Part shown: positions 1 to 10,092 of the stretch, piece by piece
How positions within the stretch are numbered: position 1 is the first letter of the stretch
Layout of the letters: every line of letters starts with the position of its first letter
Source of the DNA: Prochlorococcus marinus str. SB
GTDB lineage: Bacteria; Cyanobacteriota; Cyanobacteriia; PCC-6307; Cyanobiaceae
Reading direction: 5' to 3'
NCBI RefSeq assembly: GCF_000760115.1
Contig: NZ_JNAS01000002.1
Coordinates: 992,001-1,056,000, forward strand
Length of the DNA stretch: 64,000 bases
Position numbers and translations under genes: made by a program
Notes under the pieces: model-generated
What the model saw: the letters and a program-made list of their open reading frames with translations, nothing else
The model's database searches: none
What the model was told of the DNA's origin: nothing

Positions 1-622
1 CTTCCATGCCATGATCATTAGCTATTTGAGAAGCTTGCATAGACATTTCCTGAGGCGTAAGACTATTTGGAGGGGCGGCTACAAGTCTTCTAGCTAGTTC
101 TACACCTTCACATATTTGTGCTGTCTCTTCAAAGCTAATATTCTCAAATTTTTTTGAATTCAAAAACTCAACTTCTTTAAGAACTTTCTTTTCATCTTTT
201 TTCTTATTGAATCTATTGTCCTTATAGGCAGATAATCTAGCTGACTCTGCTAATTGATTTATTTCTAGTTGTGAATTTATAAATTCCCAAGGGAGCAAGA
301 TGCTGATTTTTTCATTTTTATCAACAGTTTTCCTAACTAGATTTCCTATAGTGTTTTCTATATCACCTTTATTAAGGTCTTTTGATTTGCCAAGACCAAC
401 TATGATTAAAGTTTCTAATTTTTGATCTAAAAATTCAAAGCTTAAAGTTTTTCCTTTTTCCCCTTTAAACTTTTTTTGAGTAACTTTTTTTAGTAATAAT
501 TTTGGGTCAATCACAAATTTTATGTTTTCAAGTTGGCTTGCAATTTCTTCCTCTAAAACTCCAAAAATTAATGAAGCCCCTTGCCAGTTATCTAGATTTG
601 TTTGGAATGTGGAAAATTGCAT
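1..622 (-). CDS. pepA: Leucyl aminopeptidase (M17 family), N-terminal part, cut by window edge
   Basis: The gene runs leftwards off the window; 207 codons from an ATG at 620-622 are visible. It reads [20 protein letters not shown] at the start, and near the window edge [16 protein letters not shown], the segment that joins the M17 N-terminal domain to the catalytic domain (compare the family pattern RDLVNxPPNxLTP). The metal-binding catalytic residues lie outside the window. M17 enzymes are cytosolic, hexameric, two-metal peptidases that trim N-terminal residues during protein turnover. The next gene on the same strand ends 25 bases upstream of its start, so the two may be co-transcribed. Confidence 0.9.
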   Translation of the reverse strand, partial: MQFSTFQTNLDNWQGASLIFGVLEEEIASQLENIKFVIDPKLLLKKVTQKKFKGEKGKTLSFEFLDQKLETLIIVGLGKSKDLNKGDIENTIGNLVRKTVDKNEKISILLPWEFINSQLEINQLAESARLSAYKDNRFNKKKDEKKVLKEVEFLNSKKFENISFEETAQICEGVELARRLVAAPPNSLTPQEMSMQASQIANDHGME

Positions 623-646
623 TTTTTAAATGGATTTAATTAACTT

Positions 647-1258
647 TTAATTGTTTGTGAAAGTAGTTGCCCACCTATCTCGAGTTTCTTTATTAAATGG
701 TGGTAACCATAAATATATCAGTTGCTGTTCTAATTTACGTCTTAATTTTAATTCTTTAGGTACATCTAAGAAGAAACGAATATCTTGGTGACTTGAGAAT
801 TTGTTATGAGCTAGAGCTTCTTTATAGTTCATGAGGTAATTTTTACAGTCATGTTCTCCCTTCCATCTTTTATTTGCTGAATTTGTTTCTCCTATATAAA
901 GGATTATTTTAGAACTCTCCATCGAGTCAATTACAAAATACATTGCTGGCCCATTGTGTATATATTGATTGGTTCTCCAAAAGTTCAATGATAATGGTTG
1001 CAAGGAAAACGGATCAATTTTTCTTTCATAGGAAATTGTATTTATAGGAAGACTTGTTTGGTGCAGATTTTTATTGTTCGTATCTTTTGAAATTTTGAAT
1101 TGGTGATTATATATTCTATTTCTCCATTCAGTTAGGATTTCGCCTTTGATTTTTAGATTATTTGAGTGTTGAAAATTTATTGATGTATTTACATTTGAAC
1201 CAAATAATTCAAATTGTCTATTTTGGTTTGAAATATTATTTACGTTAAATTTTTCCAA
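647..1258 (-). CDS. GIY-YIG nuclease-like protein
   Basis: This 203-residue protein has a GIY-YIG-like core in its C-terminal half. MYFVID (106-111) and LYIGET (120-125) stand for the two halves of the motif, followed by an arginine at 131 in NKRWKGEH, a glutamate at 177 in KLEQQLIYLW and an asparagine at 189 in LPPFN, which are the spacing and residue types of the family active site. The first 100 residues are Asn/Ser-rich and match no family I recognise. There is no DNA-binding domain such as those in UvrC or homing enzymes, so the substrate is unknown. It sits directly upstream of pepA on the same strand. The fold is a good inference; nuclease activity is not shown. Confidence 0.6.
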   Translation of the reverse strand: MEKFNVNNISNQNRQFELFGSNVNTSINFQHSNNLKIKGEILTEWRNRIYNHQFKISKDTNNKNLHQTSLPINTISYERKIDPFSLQPLSLNFWRTNQYIHNGPAMYFVIDSMESSKIILYIGETNSANKRWKGEHDCKNYLMNYKEALAHNKFSSHQDIRFFLDVPKELKLRRKLEQQLIYLWLPPFNKETRDRWATTFTNN

Positions 1259-1408
1259 TATTTAAAAAACATGTTTACTAAATTTAATTCTGAAAAAATA
1301 TAAATCAAAGAATTATTTATAAACTAAAATTTATTAATCTTCTAATCAATTTAAAAGATTCTTGTTATCTTGTAATTGAGCCTTAATCTGCGAAGTAAAA
1401 AAATAGAA

Positions 1409-1732
1409 ATGGGATTCTTTGAGTCAGACATCGTTCAAGAAGAAGCTAAAAAGCTTTTTACAGATTACCAAGAACTTATGAAACTTGGCTCTGATTATGG
1501 AAAATTTGACAGAGAAGGGAAAAAAATGTTTATAAAAAAAATGGAATCTCTGATGGATCGTTATAAGGTTTTTATGAAGAGATTTGAATTGTCTGAAGAT
1601 TTTCAAGCAAAAATGACAGTAGAACAATTAAAGACACAGTTAAGTCAATTTGGGATTACTCCTGATCAAATGTTCGATCAAATGAATAAAACCTTAATAA
1701 GAATGAAGGATGAACTTGATAAAACTTCTTAA
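1409..1732 (+). CDS. DUF1825-type cyanobacterial protein
   Basis: The 107-residue protein starts MGFFESDIVQEEAKKLFTDY and is built of charged amphipathic helices throughout, with no signal peptide or membrane segment. The patterns LGSDYGKFDREGKKMFI and FELSEDFQAKMTVEQLKTQL fit the cyanobacterial DUF1825 family, recognised from memory. The reading frame is open from a TTG at 1376, but the conserved N-terminus begins at ATG 1409, so I choose that start. It lies 19 bases before tyrS on the same strand. Function is unknown. Confidence 0.8.
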   Translation: MGFFESDIVQEEAKKLFTDYQELMKLGSDYGKFDREGKKMFIKKMESLMDRYKVFMKRFELSEDFQAKMTVEQLKTQLSQFGITPDQMFDQMNKTLIRMKDELDKTS

Positions 1733-1751
1733 AGTTAACGGTTAAAGCTTT

Positions 1752-2990
1752 ATGACAGATAATTTAAAATTGCCATCATGGCTGTCAAGAGGAATAGAAG
1801 AATATTTTCCAATTAAGGGAACAGATCAAACCTTTTCGGAGATAATTGATCATGCGAAAAAAAATAATAAAAAATTAAGGGTTAAACTCGGCATCGATCC
1901 AACTGGAACCGATATTCATCTTGGGCACAGCATATTGTTTAAAAAACTTAGGGCATTCCAAGATAATGGACATATTGCAGTTTTAATTATTGGGGATTTT
2001 ACTGCTCAAATTGGAGATCCAACCGGAAAAAATAAAACAAGAGTTCAGTTATCGGAAAAACAAGTTAAGGATAATGCAAAAACATACTTAACCCAACTAG
2101 GGATGGGAAAGCCAGCCAATGAATCTATTTTAGATTTTGATACAAAAGATAGAATTGAAATTAGATATAACAGTGAATGGTTAAAAGGATTAAATCTTAA
2201 TTTCATAATTGACTTAATGGGGAGTGCAACAGTTAGTCAAATGCTAGCTAAGGAAGAATTTAATAAAAGGTATAATGCGCAAGTTCCAATTTCTTTGCAC
2301 GAATTCTTATATCCACTATTACAAGGTTACGATTCGGTTGTTGTTCAATCAGATATTGAGCTTGGAGGCACAGATCAGAAATTTAATATTGCAATAGGAA
2401 GAGACCTTCAAAAGCATTTTAAACAAGTCCCTCAATTTGGTGTTCTGCTGCCAATTTTGACAGGTTTAGATGGAGTTAAGAAGATGAGTAAATCTGAATT
2501 TAACACCGTCGGTTTAACTGAAGATCCTCTTTCAATGTATTCAAAATTAGAAAAAGTACCCGATAATATAATACCCACCTATTTTGAATTACTTACTGAA
2601 TTAGATTTAAGTTTTCTGGAAAACTCAAATCCTCGTGAATTACAGAGAAGAATGGCTTTAGAAGTTACTTCTTTATTCCATGGGGCCGAAGAAGCATTAA
2701 AGGCGCAATCAAACTGCGAAAAATTATTCCTTGGACACAAAGAAAAAGTTGGAGAAATTCCAGAGATTTCTTTAAAAGAAGTAGTTTTTCCAGTAAAGTT
2801 TTTCTATTTATTGAGTACTCTAAAACTTTTCAAATCTAGTAGCGAATCTAAAAGATCTATTAAAGGTGGGGGTGTAAAAATTGATAGTCAAAAATTAATA
2901 AATCCCGATTTAGTTTTTAATTCAAAAAATGATTTGGAAGGAAAAATTTTGCAAATTGGAAAAAAAATAATTAAGAGGTTTGAAAACTGA
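1752..2990 (+). CDS. tyrS: Tyrosyl-tRNA synthetase
   Basis: This class I aminoacyl-tRNA synthetase charges tRNA-Tyr with tyrosine in the cytosol. The 412-residue length is normal. The HIGH-type motif is HLGH at residues 56-59 and the KMSKS loop is intact at 244-248 ([10 protein letters not shown]). The segment [20 protein letters not shown] carries the tyrosine-binding residues. The last 60 residues ([21 protein letters not shown]) form the S4-like tRNA-binding domain. It follows the DUF1825 gene by 19 bases and precedes pyrF by only a few bases, suggesting one rightward transcript. Confidence 0.97.
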   Translation: MTDNLKLPSWLSRGIEEYFPIKGTDQTFSEIIDHAKKNNKKLRVKLGIDPTGTDIHLGHSILFKKLRAFQDNGHIAVLIIGDFTAQIGDPTGKNKTRVQLSEKQVKDNAKTYLTQLGMGKPANESILDFDTKDRIEIRYNSEWLKGLNLNFIIDLMGSATVSQMLAKEEFNKRYNAQVPISLHEFLYPLLQGYDSVVVQSDIELGGTDQKFNIAIGRDLQKHFKQVPQFGVLLPILTGLDGVKKMSKSEFNTVGLTEDPLSMYSKLEKVPDNIIPTYFELLTELDLSFLENSNPRELQRRMALEVTSLFHGAEEALKAQSNCEKLFLGHKEKVGEIPEISLKEVVFPVKFFYLLSTLKLFKSSSESKRSIKGGGVKIDSQKLINPDLVFNSKNDLEGKILQIGKKIIKRFEN

Positions 2991-2996
2991 AAATTG

Positions 2997-3725
2997 ATGA
3001 ATAACAGATTTAATTCAGAAGATAAAATAATATTGGCAATTGATGGATTAGATTTAAGTCAAGCAAAATTACTTTTGAGAAAATGTCCTAGTATTAAGTG
3101 GGTTAAGGTTGGTTTAGAACTTTTTGTTAGGGAAGGTCCAGGAGTTATTGAAATATTAAAAGGTTTAAATAAAAAAATTTTTTTAGACTTAAAATTTCAT
3201 GATATTCCAAATACCATGCGTGCAGCATGTTTCCAAGTTTCAACATTAGGGGTTGATATAATTTCTATTCATGCTTCAGCAGGTTTAAAAGCTCTTAAGG
3301 ATTCGAAAAAAGCATCTTTAGAAGGGGCCACCTCAGTAAGTGTAAAACCTCCATTGGTTTTAGGAATAACTGTTTTAACAAGCTTTTCTCTTAAAGATTT
3401 TCAAACTGATCTTGATCGAAATAATTCAATTGAAGAAAATGTATTGAGACTTGCCAAGTTGTCTTTTGATGCTGGATTAGATGGATGTGTTTGTTCCCCT
3501 TGGGAGGTAAAAATGTTGAGATCTATTTATAAGGATAATTTTGAACTTATTACACCAGGTATCAGATTAAATATTGACAATAAAGATGATCAAAATAGAA
3601 TTATGACTCCCTATGAAGCTATAGATAATGGCGCTTCTAAGTTGGTCATTGGTAGATCAATTTCAAAAGCTATAGATCCTGATAAAGCTCTAATAGAAAT
3701 ATTTAAATCTATTAATTCTGATTAA
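2997..3725 (+). CDS. pyrF: Orotidine 5'-phosphate decarboxylase
   Basis: PyrF makes UMP from OMP, the last step of pyrimidine synthesis. The signature [10 protein letters not shown] is at residues 64-73 and includes the catalytic Lys/Asp pair; the phosphate-binding end of the barrel reads TPGIRL and later [11 protein letters not shown]. The length is 242 residues from the ATG at 2997; a TTG immediately before it (2994) is also in frame, but the ATG is the more likely start. It begins six bases after the tyrS stop. Its 3' end overlaps the convergent plsY gene by 14 bases. Confidence 0.96.
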   Translation: MNNRFNSEDKIILAIDGLDLSQAKLLLRKCPSIKWVKVGLELFVREGPGVIEILKGLNKKIFLDLKFHDIPNTMRAACFQVSTLGVDIISIHASAGLKALKDSKKASLEGATSVSVKPPLVLGITVLTSFSLKDFQTDLDRNNSIEENVLRLAKLSFDAGLDGCVCSPWEVKMLRSIYKDNFELITPGIRLNIDNKDDQNRIMTPYEAIDNGASKLVIGRSISKAIDPDKALIEIFKSINSD

Positions 3726-4302
3726 TTTTGGATTCTTCTCCCTTAAGCAATCTCGTTATGTTTGTTCTATGTCTCCAGATTACTAATAATGCAACAATTA
3801 AACTTATAAAAAAGTAAGAGTGCATAAATTTACCTAGGAAAAAAAACATAAAAATAGGAAGTAAGATTGCAGCTGAAATACTTGATAAAGAAACAAATTT
3901 AGTTTTTGTTAGAACTATTAAAAAAATGCCAAGAGATGCGAGTCCAACTTTCCAAGAAAGAGCTAAAAACATACCTAATCCAGTTGCAACAGCTTTCCCT
4001 CCTTTACCTCTAAGCCATATTGGCCAAATATGTCCTGAGATAGCGGATATCCCTGCTATAACTTCTATTAATCCTTGATCTGTGTAATATTGAGCAATTT
4101 TTACTGCAATAAGGCCTTTCCCAACGTCAATGATAAATACAAAAAGTGCTGGCCATTTCCCAACATTTCTTAAGACATTTGTGGCACCTGTAGATCCAGA
4201 ACCTATAGTTCTTAGATCTATATTTTTGAGATATTTTCCAATTAAAAAACCTGTCGGAAGTGATCCTAAAAGATAACTTGCAAAAATTATTAAGATATTC
4301 AT
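3712..4302 (-). CDS. plsY: Glycerol-3-phosphate acyltransferase PlsY
   Basis: PlsY transfers an acyl group from acyl-phosphate to glycerol-3-phosphate at the inner membrane, starting phospholipid synthesis. The 196 residues contain about five membrane segments. The family motifs are visible: [12 protein letters not shown] (34-45), the glycine-rich phosphate loop [15 protein letters not shown] near residue 100, and the C-terminal [16 protein letters not shown]. It follows the DUF3086-type gene by five bases in the leftward run and overlaps the end of pyrF. Confidence 0.95.
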   Translation of the reverse strand: MNILIIFASYLLGSLPTGFLIGKYLKNIDLRTIGSGSTGATNVLRNVGKWPALFVFIIDVGKGLIAVKIAQYYTDQGLIEVIAGISAISGHIWPIWLRGKGGKAVATGLGMFLALSWKVGLASLGIFLIVLTKTKFVSLSSISAAILLPIFMFFFLGKFMHSYFFISLIVALLVIWRHRTNITRLLKGEESKINQN

Positions 4303-4307
4303 AAAGC

Positions 4308-5318
4308 TTAGTTTAGTTCAAGATCATTGAAAATTTCATTATCTGAACCAGCAAATGCAACCCATAATGGGAATTGAAGTATTGGAATTTCAACAGAGGT
4401 TTCTGCTGCATCAATGATAATAAATGGCAATTCTTCATTCGCTTCTAATCTATCAGCTCTCTCGATGACACCTTCAGGCCTTTCAAAAAGAACAATCCCA
4501 CTATTAGGTCCAAAGTCATCCCTTGTTAGACCAAGTGAATCTTGAAGAATTCTTCTCCATTCACCTAATCGTTCAGGCTGCGAAGCTAAAATAAGAGTCT
4601 GAAATTGATCTCCATATAATTCGCCTAGAATAGATATTAAGCCAGCTGATAACAAGGCATTTTTTTGTCGAGATCCTCTACTTTCAAGAGAACCTCTTCC
4701 ACCCATGTTAAAGAACCAATCATCCATAATTTCTATATCTGAGGAATCAAGACTCCGTCTTAATTTCCAAGGTTCTGCATAAAAGTCGGGTTGTTCTGTA
4801 AAACTTGAAAAGCAACTTTTTATAATCTCTTCATCTGGCTTAAATGTCTCCGAAAGAGCAGGAACATTAACGACATTATTTGTGCTATTGTCTTGCTTTT
4901 TCTCATCAAGGGGAGAAGGCTTTACGATTATTGGTTGAGAAACTAATTCAAGTTTCTCTACGTTTTGTGAAAGATTCTGCAAAGCTCCAGTTAAGTACTC
5001 TTGAAAGCCTTTAACTCTTTTAGCAATATTATCTGACTGTCCTTTAAAATTAGACTCAATATCTTTTTCTATTTCATTTTTTTTTGTTTCTAACTCTTTT
5101 ATTTCTTTAACTAAAGAATCTTTTTTTGAAAAGAGATCTCTAAAAATTTCATTAGAAATTTCATCAAAAGATTTAGTTGATTTATCGTTTTTCAGTGTAA
5201 TTTTTTTATTTTGAGTTGTATTTTTCTTACTAATTTGTTTTGTTTTATCATCTGAAATTGACTTATCTATTTTTAATTCCTTTTCAGGATTATTGTCGGA
5301 AATTTCTGTATTGGTCAT
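4308..5318 (-). CDS. DUF3086-type cyanobacterial protein
   Basis: The 336-residue protein has two parts. Residues 1-125 are Lys/Asp/Ser-rich and of low complexity, with a likely coiled coil around [20 protein letters not shown]. Residues about 165-336 form a compact domain ([20 protein letters not shown], then [20 protein letters not shown]) that I recognise as the cyanobacterial DUF3086 family. There is no signal peptide or membrane helix. It lies between plsY and a DUF3119-type gene in a leftward run. No biochemical function is known to me. Confidence 0.8.
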   Translation of the reverse strand: MTNTEISDNNPEKELKIDKSISDDKTKQISKKNTTQNKKITLKNDKSTKSFDEISNEIFRDLFSKKDSLVKEIKELETKKNEIEKDIESNFKGQSDNIAKRVKGFQEYLTGALQNLSQNVEKLELVSQPIIVKPSPLDEKKQDNSTNNVVNVPALSETFKPDEEIIKSCFSSFTEQPDFYAEPWKLRRSLDSSDIEIMDDWFFNMGGRGSLESRGSRQKNALLSAGLISILGELYGDQFQTLILASQPERLGEWRRILQDSLGLTRDDFGPNSGIVLFERPEGVIERADRLEANEELPFIIIDAAETSVEIPILQFPLWVAFAGSDNEIFNDLELN

Positions 5319-5353
5319 TTAAATAATTTTGATGATTAGGCAAAGTCTGAATT

Positions 5354-5770
5354 TTAAGAATTTTTAATTTCCAGGGAGTCAACTTTTTTTATGAGCTCAT
5401 CTTTTAATTGCTTTGGATTAAATAAAATTGGTAATAAATGAGGACTGGACTTTTCTCTAAAATAAAAAATACCTGGGATAATAGGAAAAAAGAATTTCCA
5501 TGATATCCAGTTCTTGAATGGAAAAGTTCTAATCTCTTTCCCTAATTGTAAAACGATAAAATCATCATTTGTTATTTTTATTCTTAAGGTGAATGACTGA
5601 AGTAATAAAAAAAAGCTAAAAGAAGCAAAAACTATTGTTGGCATAGAACCAATATTCAAAAACAAAAGCATAAAACTTAAAACTATTAGAATGATTGGCA
5701 ATTGAAATGAAGGAGATATTATTACTGGCTCCTCTTTTTTTGATTTAGTATTAAACATAGGATCATCCAA
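5354..5770 (-). CDS. DUF3119-type membrane protein
   Basis: The 138-residue protein has two adjacent hydrophobic segments (about residues 20-62) followed by a soluble domain with FPFKNWISWKFFFPIIPGIF and FREKSSPHLLPILFNPKQL, matching the cyanobacterial DUF3119 pattern from memory. Its start overlaps the end of the upstream MlaE-type permease gene by eight bases, so the two are translationally linked. This may point to a role with the permease in envelope lipid handling, but that is inference only. Confidence 0.75.
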   Translation of the reverse strand: MDDPMFNTKSKKEEPVIISPSFQLPIILIVLSFMLLFLNIGSMPTIVFASFSFFLLLQSFTLRIKITNDDFIVLQLGKEIRTFPFKNWISWKFFFPIIPGIFYFREKSSPHLLPILFNPKQLKDELIKKVDSLEIKNS

Positions 5771-6518
5771 ATAAAATTTGTGTTAGTAATACATCCATTA
5801 AAGATACAGTAACGAGAGTCATTACAACTGCACCTGTTGTACTTGTTCCAACTTCTTTTGGACCTCCTTTAGTTGTAAGTCCATATCCACAAGCAATGAT
5901 TGAAATAATTAATCCGAACACTACAGATTTTATTAACATTGAAGTTAAGTCTGCACTGGTTAAACTCACATTGCCTGATCTTACAGATGTCCAAAAAACT
6001 ATTGGAGGAACTTTATAAAAAATTGTGCTCCAAATTTGTCCACTCCATAAAGCTACAGATAAAAACAAAAGACACTGTATTGGAGACATTATTACCATCG
6101 ATAGTAACCTTGGGACTACCAAATATTGGACTGGTTCGGTCCTTAACATGGTTATTGCCTCAATTTGTTCTGTGACTTTCATAGTACCAAGTTGAGCAGC
6201 ATAGGCAGTTGCAACCTTTCCAGTCATTAAAGTAGCAGTTAGAAGAGGAGCCATTTCTCTTGCCATGCCTACTGCTAATAAACCTCCAATTTCACTTGAA
6301 ACCCCCATACTCGTAAGTTGTGATGCAACTTGAATATTAAAAACTGTACCTGCGGCAATTCCCGTAATTAATACAATTAATAAACTGCCAGGACCTGACT
6401 CCATAAGTTGCTCAAAGAGATCATTTTTGGAAATTTTACCCTTAAAGATAAAATTAATTGCTTGCCCGCCAATGACTAGGCTGCTTAGAAGTCTTTTGAA
6501 AAAATCAAGATAGTACAT
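5763..6518 (-). CDS. MlaE-type ABC transporter permease
   Basis: The 251-residue protein has five to six membrane segments and the MlaE/DUF140 permease pattern: SGPGSLLIVLITGIAAGTVF, the coupling region EIGGLLAVGMAREMAPLLTATLMTGKVATA, and EQIEAITMLRTEPVQYLVVPRLL. In cyanobacteria and plastids (Ycf63/TGD1 type) this permease works with an ATPase and an MCE-domain protein in lipid transport at the envelope. The partner subunits are not in this window. It is followed by the overlapping DUF3119-type gene. Confidence 0.9.
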   Translation of the reverse strand: MYYLDFFKRLLSSLVIGGQAINFIFKGKISKNDLFEQLMESGPGSLLIVLITGIAAGTVFNIQVASQLTSMGVSSEIGGLLAVGMAREMAPLLTATLMTGKVATAYAAQLGTMKVTEQIEAITMLRTEPVQYLVVPRLLSMVIMSPIQCLLFLSVALWSGQIWSTIFYKVPPIVFWTSVRSGNVSLTSADLTSMLIKSVVFGLIISIIACGYGLTTKGGPKEVGTSTTGAVVMTLVTVSLMDVLLTQILFG

Positions 6519-6527
6519 ATCTTTATA

Positions 6528-7925
6528 TTAGTTTGTAATTAATTTTCGATCCCATTTTCTCATTATTAAAAGACCAATGATTACCAATATTGAGGGTATA
6601 AAACCAATACATAATCTAATAGTTAATTGTGCTGAGTAGCATTGTTCAATAATATTTAGGCCATCTTTATCAACAAAGCATGATTGATAACCTGATAAAT
6701 ACAATAAAAATCCTAATAATTGAACACTAAACGCGATACCAATCTTCTGAATAAGTACCATCCAAGCAGTATATAATCCTGCTGGTTTCTCTGGGTCTTC
6801 GTCTATTGCATCAGGAAGTAGTGACCAAGGGATAAGAAAAGCGGTTGAAGCTCCAATGCCAATAAGACAGATTATGAAAATTAAAAGAATGAACAAAAAT
6901 ATGTTGCTGGCATTTAGGAATAAACTATCTTCAGCTCCTGAAATTTTTGATAATGAGGGTAAAAATAAAGATGCTGTACATGAAATAATCCACATAATCG
7001 CTCCATAGTTTAACGCTGAAATCCTGTTCAATTTATTTGATACCCTGGTCCATATTTGTAAACCCACTAAAGCGCTAATTTGGAAAGGTATCGGGATCCA
7101 CTTCGCAATATATGTTGGTACGTTCAGTACATCCTCGACATAAATTAACGCTACTGTTTGCATTAATTGTAAGGCGCACCAGAGAAGAATATAGAGCGTA
7201 ATAACTTTTAGAAATTTTTTATTTCTGAAGATCCTTTTGAATTGAAGTGTTATAGCTTCAACTTTTCCTGAAGGCCTTCTTGCTTTTTTTGCGAATGGAG
7301 CTAATCCCCAACAAGAAATTAATGTTGCAGCAACTGCAATACATCCGCTTATTTTACCCATTAAAAAATATTCATTATTTGCTGATCCTTCGGAACCTAA
7401 TACTACTCCAGCAATTATTAAACCAGTTAGTCCTGCGATTATTGAGCCAGTAAATCTAGATGCGTTTAGTCTTGTTCTTATTGCTGTTTTTTCAGAAATT
7501 TCAGTAGAAAGAGCTGCGAAAGGAAGATTAATACTTGTGTAAGCAGTCATTACGATTATAGAAATTATGGCATAGTAAATAGTCTTGGTTAGTACTGAAC
7601 CAGTGGGTGTCCACCATATCGCAGCCAAAGAGAAACCAAGGGGAACAGATGCTGCTACCATCCAAGGGATTCTAGGCCCCCATCTTGATTTAGTACGATC
7701 ACTTAACCATCCAATTAACGGATCATTTACTGCATCCCATATCTTTATTAACATTAATAATGATCCTGCAATTATTACTGGTAAACCTGCAGAAATAAAG
7801 AATTTGAAAAGAAAAAAACCAAATTGTGTCGCGACTAAACCTGTGCCTGCATCTCCTAGCCCATAAGAGAACATTAATCTTGTTGTTGATCTATAAATAT
7901 TTTTTTTCGAGTGTGAATTTTCCAA
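6528..7925 (-). CDS. GPH-type sugar:cation symporter (MFS)
   Basis: This 465-residue integral membrane protein has about twelve helices. The N-terminal region GLGDAGTGLVATQFGFFLFKF and the motif NDPLIGWLSDRTKSRWGPR (about 67-85) are typical of the glycoside-pentoside-hexuronide:cation symporter branch, in which the aspartate takes part in cation coupling. The C-terminal half has IPWSLLPDAIDEDPEK, the repeat of that motif. The substrate cannot be read from sequence; a glucoside or similar organic solute is the family expectation. It lies ten bases before the MlaE permease gene and near a glycogen debranching gene. Confidence 0.85.
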   Translation of the reverse strand: MENSHSKKNIYRSTTRLMFSYGLGDAGTGLVATQFGFFLFKFFISAGLPVIIAGSLLMLIKIWDAVNDPLIGWLSDRTKSRWGPRIPWMVAASVPLGFSLAAIWWTPTGSVLTKTIYYAIISIIVMTAYTSINLPFAALSTEISEKTAIRTRLNASRFTGSIIAGLTGLIIAGVVLGSEGSANNEYFLMGKISGCIAVAATLISCWGLAPFAKKARRPSGKVEAITLQFKRIFRNKKFLKVITLYILLWCALQLMQTVALIYVEDVLNVPTYIAKWIPIPFQISALVGLQIWTRVSNKLNRISALNYGAIMWIISCTASLFLPSLSKISGAEDSLFLNASNIFLFILLIFIICLIGIGASTAFLIPWSLLPDAIDEDPEKPAGLYTAWMVLIQKIGIAFSVQLLGFLLYLSGYQSCFVDKDGLNIIEQCYSAQLTIRLCIGFIPSILVIIGLLIMRKWDRKLITN

Positions 7926-7986
7926 TCTTTTTACTTTGTTTATTGTTTGATAATGTATTATTGCAATGGTAATTCTATTACTTAAT

Positions 7987-8057
7987 GCGGGCGTGGTTTA
8001 GTGGTAAAACCTCAGCCTTCCAAGCTGAAGATGCGGGTTCGATTCCCGCCGCCCGCT
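7987..8057 (+). tRNA. tRNA-Gly (UCC)
   Basis: The 71-base sequence folds into a cloverleaf. The acceptor strands are GCGGGCG and CGCCCGC, the anticodon stem TCAGC/GCTGA closes the loop CTTCCAA with anticodon TCC, and the T arm is GCGGG-TTCGATT-CCCGC. The discriminator base is T and no CCA is encoded. It is on the plus strand between two leftward genes and ends one base before the stop of the convergent glgX-type gene. Confidence 0.95.
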
Positions 8058-8058
8058 T

Positions 8059-10092
8059 TTAGAATAAATTATTTTTTGCCCCAAATACTTCTTCTGAAAT
8101 GATTAATAAAGAGCTTCTACTCTTTATTGAAACAGATTTTTCATTAATAGTTAAGGGTTCAAAAATCTCAGACATGCTAGTGTCAATAACTTTTAACCAA
8201 TTATATTTACATTTCGGCAAGGGGAAATCGATACTTTTTGAATATGCATTTAAACCTATCCAAACCAGTGGACTAGTATTGCCTTTATTAATGCTAAAGG
8301 CAACTGTGTGAGACCAACTACTCCAATCGGGGCTATCTAACTTTGTCCCATGCCAATGATATGTTGGAATATTTTCATTGGTTTGATTATCAGGGAAGAA
8401 TGATGGATTGAAAATGTTTATTAGTTTTTTTCGAATTTTTATAACGTATTTAAAATATTCTAATAATTCCAAATCTTTTTGACCATGTTCCCAATTCATC
8501 CAGCCCAATAAATTATTTTGGCACCAAGAATTGTTGTTCCCGCCTTGTGATCTTCCTATTTCATCACCCATAAGTATCATTGGAACACCTTTAGAGATAA
8601 GTAAACTAAGAACAAGATTTTTTTGTTGTCTTTTTCTTAAATCATTGATTAATAAGTTCGTAGTTGGTCCCTCAGTACCATGATTCCATGAATTGTTATG
8701 GTTATCTCCATCTCTATTTTGTTCTCTATTGGCAAAGTTATGTTTTCTATTGAAAGTTACTAAGTCTTTTAGAGTGAATCCATCATGTGAAGTAATAAAA
8801 TTTATCGACTTTGGAAAAATATTATCTTCTTTATAAATAGATGGCGTCCCTTTTATTTTGTCGCTCATATTCCAAGCTGTATCTTTATCTCCCTTCCAAA
8901 ATCTCCTCAAGTCATCTCTAAAATGACCATTCCAAGTGAAAGTATTCTTAGATGGGAAATCACCTAATTTATATAAACCGCCACAATCCCATGGCTCACT
9001 TATGAACTTGATATCGATAAGTTCTGGTTCACATTCTATATCTTCAAAAATTGGAGGATTATCAAGCGGTGAAAGATTTTCTCCTCTTGATAGGGCAATT
9101 CCTAAATCAAATCTAAAACCATCAACTCCTAATTCACTCGCCCAACATTTTAAAGATTCAATTATAAGTTTTCTAACTAATCCTCTGTTTGCTGCAATAG
9201 TATTACCACATCCTGAGACGTCCTGATAATTTTTATCTTTTCCAATAAAGTAATAAAGATTTTCATCTATACCTTTCCAAGATATTGCAGGCCCTTTTGA
9301 ATCACCTTCGCAAGTGTGATTGTATACAACATCTAAGATGACTTCAATGTCTGCTTTATGACATTCCTCTACAAAACTTCTGAATTCCTCTCTATTCTTT
9401 TCGGGGGATTCATTCGAAAGATATTCAAAATGCGGAGTAAACCAATTAATTGGACTATATCCCCAAAAATTTTTTAGACCATTTGGGGCATCAGTAGGAT
9501 CAAAACAAAAAATTGGAAGTAATTCAATTGTTGTAATACCCAGTTCTTTGAGATAAGGAATTTTTTTAAAAAATTTCTTAAAACAACTTTCATCTTTATC
9601 AGTTGATTCAGTGAAAGCTTTGATATGGAGTTCATAAATAATTGTTTCTTCCCAAGAATGTTTCGGTCTTGGATAATCTTTAAAATTAAATAATTTTCTA
9701 TTGCAAACAACACTTTTAAGGCAAGAATTAGTATTTTCTTGATTTTTTAATGCATTTTCTCTTTTATAACTTCTCCATCCGGTAATACCCCTTGAACATG
9801 GATCAAGTAATACTTTTTTTTCATAGTTATTATTAATCCCATTATTTTTTTGTTTCACTCTAAAAGCATAAATACAACCTTCATCTAGATTTTTTATTTC
9901 CGCATGCCAATATGGGCCTGTATTATGAGTCTGATCTAATTTGAATGTGCTTTTGGGTGAAATAGAGTCCCCTTTCTCAAACAATAAGATTTCTACATAT
10001 TCTGCATTTGTGGCTACTAAGGAAAAATTAATCCCTTGTGAAGTTAGAGAACTCCCTAAAGGAAATGGTTTACCTTTATTGAGATGAATCAC
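8059..10092 (-). CDS. glgX: Glycogen debranching enzyme / isoamylase (GH13)
   Basis: The enzyme cleaves alpha-1,6 branch points in glycogen. The 677 residues comprise an N-terminal CBM48-like beta domain (about 1-130), a GH13 barrel and a short C-terminal beta domain. Catalytic motifs are complete: DVVYNHT (254-260), DGFRFDLGIA with nucleophile Asp329, FISEPWD with acid/base Glu366, and FITSHDGFT with Asp437. Overall it resembles the GlgX/isoamylase group. It has no close operon partner; the region upstream of its start is a long non-coding stretch shared with the hupB side. Confidence 0.93.
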   Translation of the reverse strand: MIHLNKGKPFPLGSSLTSQGINFSLVATNAEYVEILLFEKGDSISPKSTFKLDQTHNTGPYWHAEIKNLDEGCIYAFRVKQKNNGINNNYEKKVLLDPCSRGITGWRSYKRENALKNQENTNSCLKSVVCNRKLFNFKDYPRPKHSWEETIIYELHIKAFTESTDKDESCFKKFFKKIPYLKELGITTIELLPIFCFDPTDAPNGLKNFWGYSPINWFTPHFEYLSNESPEKNREEFRSFVEECHKADIEVILDVVYNHTCEGDSKGPAISWKGIDENLYYFIGKDKNYQDVSGCGNTIAANRGLVRKLIIESLKCWASELGVDGFRFDLGIALSRGENLSPLDNPPIFEDIECEPELIDIKFISEPWDCGGLYKLGDFPSKNTFTWNGHFRDDLRRFWKGDKDTAWNMSDKIKGTPSIYKEDNIFPKSINFITSHDGFTLKDLVTFNRKHNFANREQNRDGDNHNNSWNHGTEGPTTNLLINDLRKRQQKNLVLSLLISKGVPMILMGDEIGRSQGGNNNSWCQNNLLGWMNWEHGQKDLELLEYFKYVIKIRKKLINIFNPSFFPDNQTNENIPTYHWHGTKLDSPDWSSWSHTVAFSINKGNTSPLVWIGLNAYSKSIDFPLPKCKYNWLKVIDTSMSEIFEPLTINEKSVSIKSRSSLLIISEEVFGAKNNLF

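Noticed and set aside
1376-1408. TTG start for the DUF1825-type gene
   Set aside because: The added 11 residues are not typical and the conserved N-terminus begins at the ATG 1409.
9474-9713. 79-codon frame inside glgX on the same strand
   Set aside because: It is a different frame of the well-supported glgX coding region with no domain features.
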